A stretch of 64,000 bases of DNA from RUG14300 sp964561145. GTDB taxonomy: Bacteria; Bacillota; Clostridia; Christensenellales; CAG-1252. The first letter of the stretch is position 1. Each line of letters starts with the position of its first letter. Of the stretch, positions 28,233 to 35,025 are shown in pieces. Location of the stretch: contig CAZLNZ010000005.1 of NCBI GenBank assembly GCA_964561145.1, positions 56,075 through 120,074 of the forward strand, read 5' to 3'. Under the pieces are notes generated by a model. It did no database searches. It worked only from the letters and a program-made list of their open reading frames with translations, and was not told the origin of the DNA. The translations under genes and the position numbers were made by a program.

Positions 28233-28388
28233 TAATTATTATTTATTTGATCTAATTTTTTTTTACAAGTTTCAATCTGGGACTATAGAAAAATGTTATA
28301 CCATACATTGTCATAATATGCAATAAAATTCTTTAAGATTTTTATCACATTAATCTCAAGTAGAAATCTTTCTATTGCAAAATAAGCA

Positions 28389-28417
28389 TTGACATTTGCG
28401 ATTTGTAGTGGTATAAT
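28389..28417 (+). promoter_or_regulatory. Promoter of the ATP synthase operon
   Basis: A perfect TTGACA (28389-28394), 17-nt spacer and TATAAT (28412-28417). Confidence 0.9.
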
Positions 28418-28430
28418 TCACCATTATACG

Positions 28431-28456
28431 TTGCCTCGAAATTCCTTTCGGGGCAA
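28431..28456 (+). promoter_or_regulatory. Leader hairpin of the ATP synthase mRNA
   Basis: TTGCCTCGAAA (28431-28441) pairs with TTTCGGGGCAA (28446-28456), with one wobble, around a TTCC loop. It sits close to the expected 5' end and 15 nt before the ribosome site. It has no adjacent T run, so a role in mRNA stability is more likely than termination; this is inferred. Confidence 0.6.
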
Positions 28457-28480
28457 TACATATTTTTATATGGAGGATTA

Positions 28481-29221
28481 ATGATGCTGTATACGAATAT
28501 GATTTTAGAGCTTACACTTGGAGAAAAAATGAAGGAAGCGGTTTTACCCGACGATGTTGATTTTTTGGGATTGTCAGTCCATCCCTCTTTTTATTCTGCA
28601 TTGATCGTTACCGCACTTCTTTTGGTTGTGGCTTTGTTAATTCGTATATTTGTTATTCCCGGATTTACAAAGGTCCCCGGTAGATTTCAAGCTTTGCTTG
28701 AGAGGTTTGTTGAGTTTTTTGCTAACCTTGCAAATGAGAAATGTCACGAAAAGAATGCTTTTATCGGTCCCTATGTTTTTGCATCCGGAACATTTATTTT
28801 CTTCGGAACGGCAATTGAGATGCTTGGATTTACTCCTGTGTTCGGAGACATTAATGCATGTATCGCATTGGGACTTTGTGCTTTTTGTAGTATCTTCTGC
28901 GTTGCGGTAAGGACAAACGGCGGTAAAGGTGTGATAAATGCGTTAAAGGATTTTTCGTTGCCAATATCAATGTCGTTCAGACTATTCGGAGCAATGCTTT
29001 CGGGCGTTCTAGTCAACGAACTTGTTTTTAACTTTATCTTCCTAAGTTTTGGTGTACCTATTTTTGTATATGTCTTGTTTACGTTATTGCATGCAATAAT
29101 CCAAACTTATGTATATACAATGCTGGTATCCATATTCTTTGGAGAAAACACGGAGAGGAAGCCTAAAAAGGCTAAAAAGGAACAAAGCGAAGAAGGCACA
29201 TGCCTAATTCGTAATACATAA
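28481..29221 (+). CDS. atpB: ATP synthase F0 subunit a
   Basis: The stator channel subunit of F0. The 246-residue protein has five to six helices and the hallmark SFRLFGAMLSG helix with the essential Arg that faces the c-ring carboxylate, followed by the helix near HAIIQTYVYTML. Two adjacent ATG codons (28481, 28484) share TGGAGG at 28471-28476; the second has the better 7-nt spacing. The C-terminal tail is unusually long and charged (about 20 residues, Lys/Glu-rich). First gene of an operon ordered B-E-F-H-A-G-D-C. Confidence 0.95.
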   Translation: MMLYTNMILELTLGEKMKEAVLPDDVDFLGLSVHPSFYSALIVTALLLVVALLIRIFVIPGFTKVPGRFQALLERFVEFFANLANEKCHEKNAFIGPYVFASGTFIFFGTAIEMLGFTPVFGDINACIALGLCAFCSIFCVAVRTNGGKGVINALKDFSLPISMSFRLFGAMLSGVLVNELVFNFIFLSFGVPIFVYVLFTLLHAIIQTYVYTMLVSIFFGENTERKPKKAKKEQSEEGTCLIRNT

Positions 29222-29235
29222 AGGAGGTTCTTATT

Positions 29236-29493
29236 ATGTTAAACATGTTATGTGCATTGGAAACAAAAGCGATCTTAGGTATTATCGCAGGTGTAACCAT
29301 TGGAGCGGTTGCAATTGTCGGTGCTATCGCAATGGCATTGGTTATCATCAAGTCTGTTGAGGGAATCGCGCGACAGCCCGAAGCTGACGGAAAAATCAGA
29401 TCCACCCTTATTTTAGGCTTGGTATTTATTGAAACCGTTATCATCTATGCATTAATTATAGCAATTTTGATTGTTATTAACATTTTAGGATAG
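29236..29493 (+). CDS. atpE: ATP synthase F0 subunit c
   Basis: The 85-residue rotor ring proteolipid: two helices joined by the conserved ARQPEA loop. The essential carboxylate is Glu66 in FIETVIIYALI. Helix 1 is unusual: instead of the glycine-spaced packing motif GxGxGxG it reads GAVAIVGAIAMAL, mostly alanine at those places. The helix-1 position that is Gln in Na+-translocating c subunits is Met33 in my alignment by eye, which favours proton coupling. AAGGAGG precedes the ATG. Confidence 0.95.
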   Translation: MLNMLCALETKAILGIIAGVTIGAVAIVGAIAMALVIIKSVEGIARQPEADGKIRSTLILGLVFIETVIIYALIIAILIVINILG

Positions 29494-29495
29494 TT

Positions 29496-30008
29496 ATGAT
29501 TTTTCAATTATCGGCTTTGCCCTTCGGAATAGATTGGCTAAAAATCCTATTACATCTTGTAAACTTTGCCGTACTTGCAGTAGGGTTATTTTTCCTATTG
29601 TATAAGCCGGTAAAGAAGTTTATGGACAAGAGAAAAGAGGATATAGAAGGCGAGATTGAAAAGGGCGAGAAATTACAAAAGGAAGCTCAAGAAATCAAGG
29701 CAACCTATGAGGAGAAGCTTATCGAGGCAGAAGAGGAAAGTGAAAGGATTAAGTCCGAAGCTTTTGAAAGTGCAAATAAGGAAAGAGATCGAATTATAGC
29801 ACAAGCCAATGAAGAAGCTAAGACCATAAAAGAGGAAGCAGACAAGGAACTTGAAGAACTTAAGCGAGACACGATTGCTCAAGCTAAGGATGAGCTTGCA
29901 GAGGTTGCGTTAAAGATTGCCGATGAGGTAATAGGAAGAGAGGTGTCAAGAGAGGACAACAGACGTATTGTTGACGAGTGTCTTGACGAATGGGGCAATA
30001 AGAAATGA
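29496..30008 (+). CDS. atpF: ATP synthase F0 subunit b
   Basis: The peripheral stalk subunit: one N-terminal membrane helix (about 15-38, LVNFAVLAVGLFFLLYK) and a long charged helix rich in Glu, Lys and Ala that forms the dimeric stalk, 170 residues in all. The length is normal, so it has not absorbed the missing part of delta. It starts 2 nt after atpE and overlaps atpH by 4 nt. Confidence 0.93.
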   Translation: MIFQLSALPFGIDWLKILLHLVNFAVLAVGLFFLLYKPVKKFMDKRKEDIEGEIEKGEKLQKEAQEIKATYEEKLIEAEEESERIKSEAFESANKERDRIIAQANEEAKTIKEEADKELEELKRDTIAQAKDELAEVALKIADEVIGREVSREDNRRIVDECLDEWGNKK

Positions 30009-30220
30009 AAAAACTTGTTGTAACCTTAGCCTATCAATATTCTCCGGAGGAGGAGCAAGCATTAAGGGAAAAGCTTATTGCCTGTTTCGGCGAGAGAGAA
30101 ATAGAATACCATGTCGACGAGGAAATTATCGGAGGCATTATTGTTTTCGACGGTGATACCGTTTATGACGGTACGATAAGATCTAAACTGAGGAGCGTTG
30201 AATCTTTACTTAAGAGGTAA
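30005..30220 (+). CDS. atpH: Truncated ATP synthase delta subunit, C-terminal domain only
   Basis: Only 71 residues, against about 175-185 for delta. The sequence matches the C-terminal half: the VDEEIIGGIIVFDGDTVYDG segment followed by a terminal helix ending LRSVESLLKR. The N-terminal six-helix domain that binds the top of the alpha subunits is missing. The start overlaps atpF by 4 nt and atpA starts 2 nt after the stop, so there is no room for a lost 5' part and no out-of-frame remnant. The gene is therefore a genuine short form, not a frameshift. Confidence 0.85.
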   Translation: MKKLVVTLAYQYSPEEEQALREKLIACFGEREIEYHVDEEIIGGIIVFDGDTVYDGTIRSKLRSVESLLKR

Positions 30221-30222
30221 CT

Positions 30223-31716
30223 ATGAATTTGTTTGGCGATTTTTTAGAGGGTTTAAAAGGACTTGAAGTATATACGCCTCACAAAAGTGCAGGAAGAATC
30301 GTCGCATGTAACGACGGTGTTTTGACCATAGACGGAATACCCGATGTTAGAAACGGAGAGCTTCTGGAGCTTGCAGATGGTACTCAAGCCTTGGCGATGA
30401 ATCTCGAGCAAGACTCCGTAGGCGCAATTCTGTTTTCTGAAAGTAAAGCCGCAAGTGCCGGTGATTATATCTATAGTACCGGGCGTGTAGCAGGTGTTCC
30501 GGTTGGAAAAAAACTTTTGGGTAGGGTTATAGACCCTCTGGGACATCCTCTTGACGGGTTGAATAAGATTCGGAGTAAATCTTATCGACCTACCGAGTTT
30601 CACGCTCCTGCTATTTACGATAGGGCAAAGGTAACAAGACCTCTTTATACCGGAATTAAAGCAATAGATACAATGATTCCCATCGGAAAAGGTCAAAGAG
30701 AACTTATTATCGGAGATAGACAAACAGGAAAAACGGCAATAGCGATTGATGCTATTATCAACCAAAAAGGAAAGGATGTTATTTGTATTTATGTTGCTAT
30801 CGGTCAAAAGGCATCCTCGATCAGCAAGATTATTGAGGATTTGACACGCTGCGGTGCAATGAAGTATACCGTAGTTGTTGCATCCACTGCCTCACAGACT
30901 GCTCCTATGCAATATTTGGCACCATACACGGGTACCGCTATTGCTGAAAGCTTCATGTATGAGGGAAAGGACGTCCTTATTGTTTATGACGACCTGTCGA
31001 AGCATGCTGTTGCGTACAGAACCATTTCTCTTCTTTTAAGACGTCCCTCCGGAAGAGAGGCTTATCCCGGTGATGTATTTTATATTCATAGCCGCTTATT
31101 AGAAAGAAGTGCTCAGTTAAGCGAGGCAATGGGCGGAGGTTCAATAACCGCGTTGCCCATTGTGGAAACTCTGGCCGGAGATATTTCGGCTTATATTCCT
31201 ACAAACATCATTTCAATTACAGATGGACAGATATATTTAGAGCCCGAACTCTTTAATAGCGGAATAAGACCTGCGGTCAATGTCGGTTTGTCAGTGTCCC
31301 GTGTCGGTGGAAGTGCACAATGTAAGGCTGTAAGAAAGCTTGGTTCAAGGGTTAGACTGGATCATGCAAGGTATAGAGAACTTCAACTTTTTGCTCGTTT
31401 CGGCGGTGAACTCGATTCATCGACCAAGAGTGCCTTGGAAAAGGGCGATAGATTGACCGAGTGCTTAAAGCAACCTCAGTTTAGCCCTGTTAGTATGCCC
31501 GAGTTGGTATGTGAGTTGTTTTTGATAAATAGGGATTTACTTAAAGACATACCCCCGGAAGAGGTTAAAAAATTTGTTGCCTTCTATATCGAACAGTTGA
31601 ATATCGAGGACGATGTCCTATATGAAATTGAACAAAAGGGAGAGGTAACCTCTGAGATCGAGGAGATATTAACGGAAATCGCTGAGCGGTGCGTAAGGGA
31701 ATACAATGACAGATAA
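30223..31716 (+). CDS. atpA: ATP synthase F1 subunit alpha
   Basis: The regulatory nucleotide-binding subunit, 497 residues. P-loop GDRQTGKTAIAID, the catalytic Arg-finger region LSVSRVGGSAQ and the DELSEED-equivalent C-terminal domain are present. The first 22 residues, which in other bacteria form a helix that binds the N-terminal domain of delta, are about five residues shorter than in E. coli by eye and have no recognisable ISxLI pattern. This agrees with the loss of that delta domain. Confidence 0.96.
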   Translation: MNLFGDFLEGLKGLEVYTPHKSAGRIVACNDGVLTIDGIPDVRNGELLELADGTQALAMNLEQDSVGAILFSESKAASAGDYIYSTGRVAGVPVGKKLLGRVIDPLGHPLDGLNKIRSKSYRPTEFHAPAIYDRAKVTRPLYTGIKAIDTMIPIGKGQRELIIGDRQTGKTAIAIDAIINQKGKDVICIYVAIGQKASSISKIIEDLTRCGAMKYTVVVASTASQTAPMQYLAPYTGTAIAESFMYEGKDVLIVYDDLSKHAVAYRTISLLLRRPSGREAYPGDVFYIHSRLLERSAQLSEAMGGGSITALPIVETLAGDISAYIPTNIISITDGQIYLEPELFNSGIRPAVNVGLSVSRVGGSAQCKAVRKLGSRVRLDHARYRELQLFARFGGELDSSTKSALEKGDRLTECLKQPQFSPVSMPELVCELFLINRDLLKDIPPEEVKKFVAFYIEQLNIEDDVLYEIEQKGEVTSEIEEILTEIAERCVREYNDR

Positions 31717-32506
31717 AGAGCTTGCTCACAAAAGAAAGAACATTGCCGAAACGGTTAAGATTACCAAAGCAATGCAGACTGTTTCCTCGGCAATGATAAT
31801 CCCTTTGGAGAAAAAGAGGGATTTAGCCAAAAACTACCTCGATAGGGTTAGTGAGAGTGTAGCTCTTTTTGGCATTGACCTCCCTGCGACAAAAGGAGGT
31901 CTCGAGCTTATTATCTCTATTGCCGGAGATAAGGGCTTGTGCGGTGACTTTAACAATTCGGTTATTCACGAAACTGAAAAACAATTGCAAGCAGCCACAG
32001 ATCACAAGCTGTATCCGATAGGAATGCTTCTTTCGGAGTATTTTAGAGATAAAAGTAGCTCGACAGAGTATGTAGGCTTGGCGGCAACTCTTAATGCCGT
32101 TGAGACCCATAGCTTGGCTGTTGAGTGCTTGGAGTCATTTTTAAAGGGCGAGGTAAGTTCAGTCAGACTTATTTACGTAGAGGGTAAGTCTAGAAGTGTG
32201 CAAGAGGTTAGAAACGAACTGCTGTTGCCAAATGCAATAGATAATAAGGATAATGATTCAATTCTTTTGGGAAGCTATAATAGCAAAGAATTGTTGGTTG
32301 AGCTAATAACCGCAAAATTATATTATGCTCTTTGCTCGTCGGAATACGCTTTGAATTGTAAACGATTTGTAACAATGAAACAAGCAACGGAGAATGGCGA
32401 AAAAATGGAGAACGAGTTGAGAATTGCTTTTAATAGAGCAAGACAAAACAAGATAACCAATGAGTTAAATGACTCGGTAGCCGCTAATTTAGGAAAAAGA
32501 CTATGA
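31706..32506 (+). CDS. atpG: ATP synthase F1 subunit gamma
   Basis: The central rotor shaft, 266 residues, somewhat shorter than the usual 285-290. The N-terminal helix has RKNIAETVKITKAMQTVSSAM, a central Rossmann-like fold includes ISIAGDKGLCGDFN, and the C-terminal helix is NRARQNKITNEL. It overlaps atpA by 11 nt and atpD by 4 nt. Confidence 0.94.
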   Translation: MTDKELAHKRKNIAETVKITKAMQTVSSAMIIPLEKKRDLAKNYLDRVSESVALFGIDLPATKGGLELIISIAGDKGLCGDFNNSVIHETEKQLQAATDHKLYPIGMLLSEYFRDKSSSTEYVGLAATLNAVETHSLAVECLESFLKGEVSSVRLIYVEGKSRSVQEVRNELLLPNAIDNKDNDSILLGSYNSKELLVELITAKLYYALCSSEYALNCKRFVTMKQATENGEKMENELRIAFNRARQNKITNELNDSVAANLGKRL

Positions 32507-33882
32507 AAACATATATCGGAAAGACAGTACAAATAATCGGATCTATAGTAGATGTCAGCTTTCCTGCACACCTGCCACCCCAAAATGAGCTTTTACTTAT
32601 AAAAAAGAGCGAAGAGGAGCTTATACCTATTGAGGTGCTTTCTCAAAAGGACGGCATTGTAAGATGCGTTGCCTTTGAGCCGACCGAGGGCTTATCTAGG
32701 GGCTTGGAGGTAAGAAGTACCGGAAGGACCATAGAGGTACCCGTGGGTAATGCTGTTTTGGGTAGGGTTTTAGATGCACTAGGTCGTCCGATTGACGGGA
32801 AAGGTGAGGTAAACGCCCCTAAAGCGGGTATTTATAGAGATCCGCCCGCTCTTTCGGAGCATAAACCGTCAGGCGAAATCCTTGAAACCGGAATAAAGGT
32901 AATAGATCTGTTGATGCCCTATGCAAAGGGTGGTAAAATAGGTTTATTCGGTGGTGCCGGTGTAGGTAAAACAGTACTTATTTTAGAGCTTATTCATAAT
33001 GTTGCGGGTGCTCATGGAGGACATTCCGTATTTACCGGAGTAGGTGAGAGAAGTCGTGAGGGAAATGAGATGATTTCCGAAATGACCGAGTCCGGTGTTC
33101 TTGAAAACACAGCACTTGTTTTCGGTCAAATGAATGAGTCTCCCGGAAACCGTATGAGAGCGGCATACACAGGATTGACTATAGCTGAAAGTTTTAGAGA
33201 TCAAGGTGAAAACGTACTGCTTTTTATAGATAACATTTTCCGTTTTGTGCAAGCAGGCAGCGAAATATCCGCACTGTTGGGACGTATGCCCTCTGCTGTC
33301 GGTTATCAGCCTACTTTGGCTAATGAAATCGGTTCGTTAGAGGAAAGAATAAATAATACAAAGAATGGCTCAATCACTTCCGTACAGGCGGTCTATGTTC
33401 CTGCCGACGATCAAACAGATCCGGCACCTGCCTCTATTTTTACTCACTTGGATGCAACTACGGTTCTGTCGAGAAAAATTGTTGAGCAGGGTATATATCC
33501 CGCAATTGACCCACTTGAGTCGGGTAGTCGTTCTTTGGAGATAAATGTAGTAGGCGAGGAACACTATAACACTGCAAATAGGGTTAGAAAAGCCTTGCAA
33601 CGCTATAAGGAATTGCAAGATATTATAGGTATTTTGGGAATGGATGAGCTTAATGCCGAAGATAAGAGACTTGTTTATAGAGCTAGAAAGCTTCAAAGAT
33701 TCTTTTCGCAACCTTTTACCGTTGCCGAGTCTTATACCGGAATGAAGGGTAAATATGTTAGTGTTAAGGATACAATAGACGGGTGTAATGCGATTCTTGA
33801 CGGCAAGTGCGATGATATAGACGAGAATGAGTTTTTCTTCATTGGATCACTAAAGGATATAAAGGGGTATGAAGAAAAATGA
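32503..33882 (+). CDS. atpD: ATP synthase F1 subunit beta
   Basis: The catalytic subunit, 459 residues. P-loop GGAGVGKTVL, the catalytic Glu in GVGERSREGNEM, Walker B LLFIDNIFRF and the C-terminal segment LGMDELNAEDKRLV (DELSEED position) are all visible, so the site looks intact. It overlaps atpG by 4 nt and atpC by 4 nt. Confidence 0.97.
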   Translation: MKTYIGKTVQIIGSIVDVSFPAHLPPQNELLLIKKSEEELIPIEVLSQKDGIVRCVAFEPTEGLSRGLEVRSTGRTIEVPVGNAVLGRVLDALGRPIDGKGEVNAPKAGIYRDPPALSEHKPSGEILETGIKVIDLLMPYAKGGKIGLFGGAGVGKTVLILELIHNVAGAHGGHSVFTGVGERSREGNEMISEMTESGVLENTALVFGQMNESPGNRMRAAYTGLTIAESFRDQGENVLLFIDNIFRFVQAGSEISALLGRMPSAVGYQPTLANEIGSLEERINNTKNGSITSVQAVYVPADDQTDPAPASIFTHLDATTVLSRKIVEQGIYPAIDPLESGSRSLEINVVGEEHYNTANRVRKALQRYKELQDIIGILGMDELNAEDKRLVYRARKLQRFFSQPFTVAESYTGMKGKYVSVKDTIDGCNAILDGKCDDIDENEFFFIGSLKDIKGYEEK

Positions 33883-34244
33883 AAGAACTGGTTTTAACCC
33901 TTATAACGCCAAAGGGAATAAAACTTAATACTGCAGTTGAACTTGTAAGCTTTGTTCAGGTTGACGGAGTCCGACAAATTCTTGTCGGTCATGTTGATGC
34001 CCATGGTGAATTTGAAAAGGGAAAATGTTATTATGTCCTTGATGGAAAGAAGCATTTCTTTGAAACGGAGAATGGTATTTTTACCGTTAGCAGCGGAGAG
34101 GTAACCCTTTTGAGTCATCATATTAAATTGGAAAGTGAAACTTTATTAGAAGAAACACAAGGTTTGTCCAAAGCCAAAGGGGACTATAACGAATTTATCA
34201 GGACAAAGCTAGAAATAGTAAAGAAGAGCGGTCTGAAATCTTAA
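33879..34244 (+). CDS. atpC: ATP synthase F1 subunit epsilon
   Basis: The 121-residue rotor subunit: an N-terminal beta sandwich and a C-terminal helical hairpin. The strongly conserved family segment (usually LPGHAP) is replaced by VGHVDAHGEF, and the fold otherwise follows ENGIFTVSSGEVTLL. It is somewhat shorter than the usual 130-140. Last gene of the operon. No strong GC-rich terminator follows, only an AT-only inverted repeat near 34305-34328. Confidence 0.88.
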   Translation: MKELVLTLITPKGIKLNTAVELVSFVQVDGVRQILVGHVDAHGEFEKGKCYYVLDGKKHFFETENGIFTVSSGEVTLLSHHIKLESETLLEETQGLSKAKGDYNEFIRTKLEIVKKSGLKS

Positions 34245-34333
34245 TACGTGAGTTAGGAGACTGAATTCCACTGTGGAATTTACTTTGGGAATTCACTAAA
34301 GTATAAAATATATATTAATAATATTTTTTGCTG

Positions 34334-34362
34334 TTGTAATTGCCCGAAGTGTATGCTATAAT
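34334..34362 (+). promoter_or_regulatory. Promoter of the short tRNA-like RNA gene
   Basis: TTGTAA (34334-34339), 17-nt spacer, TATAAT (34357-34362). The predicted start is within a base or two of 34370, the first base of the tRNA-like sequence. Confidence 0.75.
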
Positions 34363-34369
34363 AAAATAC

Positions 34370-34427
34370 GGGGACGTAGTTCAGCGGAAGAACGCATGAG
34401 GTGGCGGGTTCGAATCCTGTCGTCCCC
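34370..34427 (+). ncRNA. tRNA-like RNA lacking the anticodon arm
   Basis: A 58-nt sequence with a perfect 7-bp acceptor stem (GGGGACG with CGTCCCC), a D arm (GTTC/GAAC) and a T arm (GCGGG, loop TTCGAAT, CCTGT, two wobble pairs). Between the D and T arms are only ten bases: one linker, CATG, and a five-base variable loop AGGTG. The 17-nt anticodon arm is reduced to CATG, as a deletion between CATG direct repeats within a CATGC/GCATG stem would leave. It cannot decode. It may be a decayed tRNA or a functional tRNA mimic; its intact arms and promoter favour the latter slightly. Confidence 0.65.
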
Positions 34428-34430
34428 TTA

Positions 34431-34470
34431 GAAACATGCCAAGAATTGTATTCAATTCTTGGCATGTTTC
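34431..34470 (+). other. Perfect 18-bp hairpin directly after the tRNA-like RNA
   Basis: GAAACATGCCAAGAATTG (34431-34448) pairs without mismatch with 34453-34470 around a TATT loop. It begins 3 nt after the acceptor stem. It is followed by AATTAAAT rather than a T run, so it is either a weak terminator or a structured 3' domain of the RNA. Confidence 0.75.
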
Positions 34471-34474
34471 AATT

Positions 34475-34564
34475 AAATCCGCCTTCGTCGGGATAAATCC
34501 ACTAAGGTGGGTGAAATCGCTAAGCGATGAAATCTTGCTACGCAAGGTTAAGGGGGGCGGATTT
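34475..34564 (+). repeat. Clover-like palindromic intergenic element
   Basis: AAATCCGCC at 34475 pairs with GGCGGATTT at 34556. Inside are small hairpins CCACTAAGGTGG, ATCGCTAAGCGAT and CTTGCTACGCAAG, spaced by GAAAT-type linkers. I recall similar nested elements dispersed in gut Clostridia. The following 340 nt up to the next promoter hold no gene; an inverted copy of the TGTCATACTGAG repeat head lies at about 34835-34848. Confidence 0.7.
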
Positions 34565-34912
34565 GATTTCATCTGAGGTGGAACACCGAAGATTTCCTCC
34601 AAACTTGTTTCAATGTTCGCTCTTATCCAACGATATACGATTTGTCTACTATCCCTCCGTGTATTTTAAATACTTACTTTGGTTTAAACAACCTGCACTT
34701 CATTAGATAAACTGCTGTCAACTTAAACTCTTTTGTATAATCTCTTTGGATTCTTTTTTGTATAGTTTTTTCCTTTTTCAAATTATAAAACTGTCATTCG
34801 AAAACTTTTTGAAAATATTGTACCACATTCCTTTGCCTCAGTATGACATGTGGTATTGAGTTTGTGGGAATTTACCTTTATGGTAATTTTGTTGTTTTAG
34901 ATAAAAAACGTA

Positions 34913-34941
34913 TTGACAATTTGTAGTAAATTGCTTAATAT
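34913..34941 (+). promoter_or_regulatory. Promoter of the TIR-NB-ARC-TPR gene
   Basis: TTGACA (34913-34918), 17-nt spacer, TAATAT (34936-34941), about 85 nt before the start codon. Confidence 0.75.
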
Positions 34942-35025
34942 TATAGTAGTAAATAATTTATTGTTATGTTCATATAAGGATGAAATGAATCGGACGACAA
35001 AGCAAAAGAGTCGAAGGAGACAATA

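Noticed and set aside
30005..30220. Frameshifted or broken atpH
   Set aside because: No remnant of the N-terminal domain is found in other frames, and the gene overlaps atpF by 4 nt and abuts atpA, so the short gene is intact.
34280..34465. Minus-strand open frame with GFEPATSCVLPLNY across the short tRNA-like gene
   Set aside because: This peptide is the well-known artefact of translating the complement of tRNA T-arm and D-arm sequence. It has no ribosome site and covers an RNA gene.
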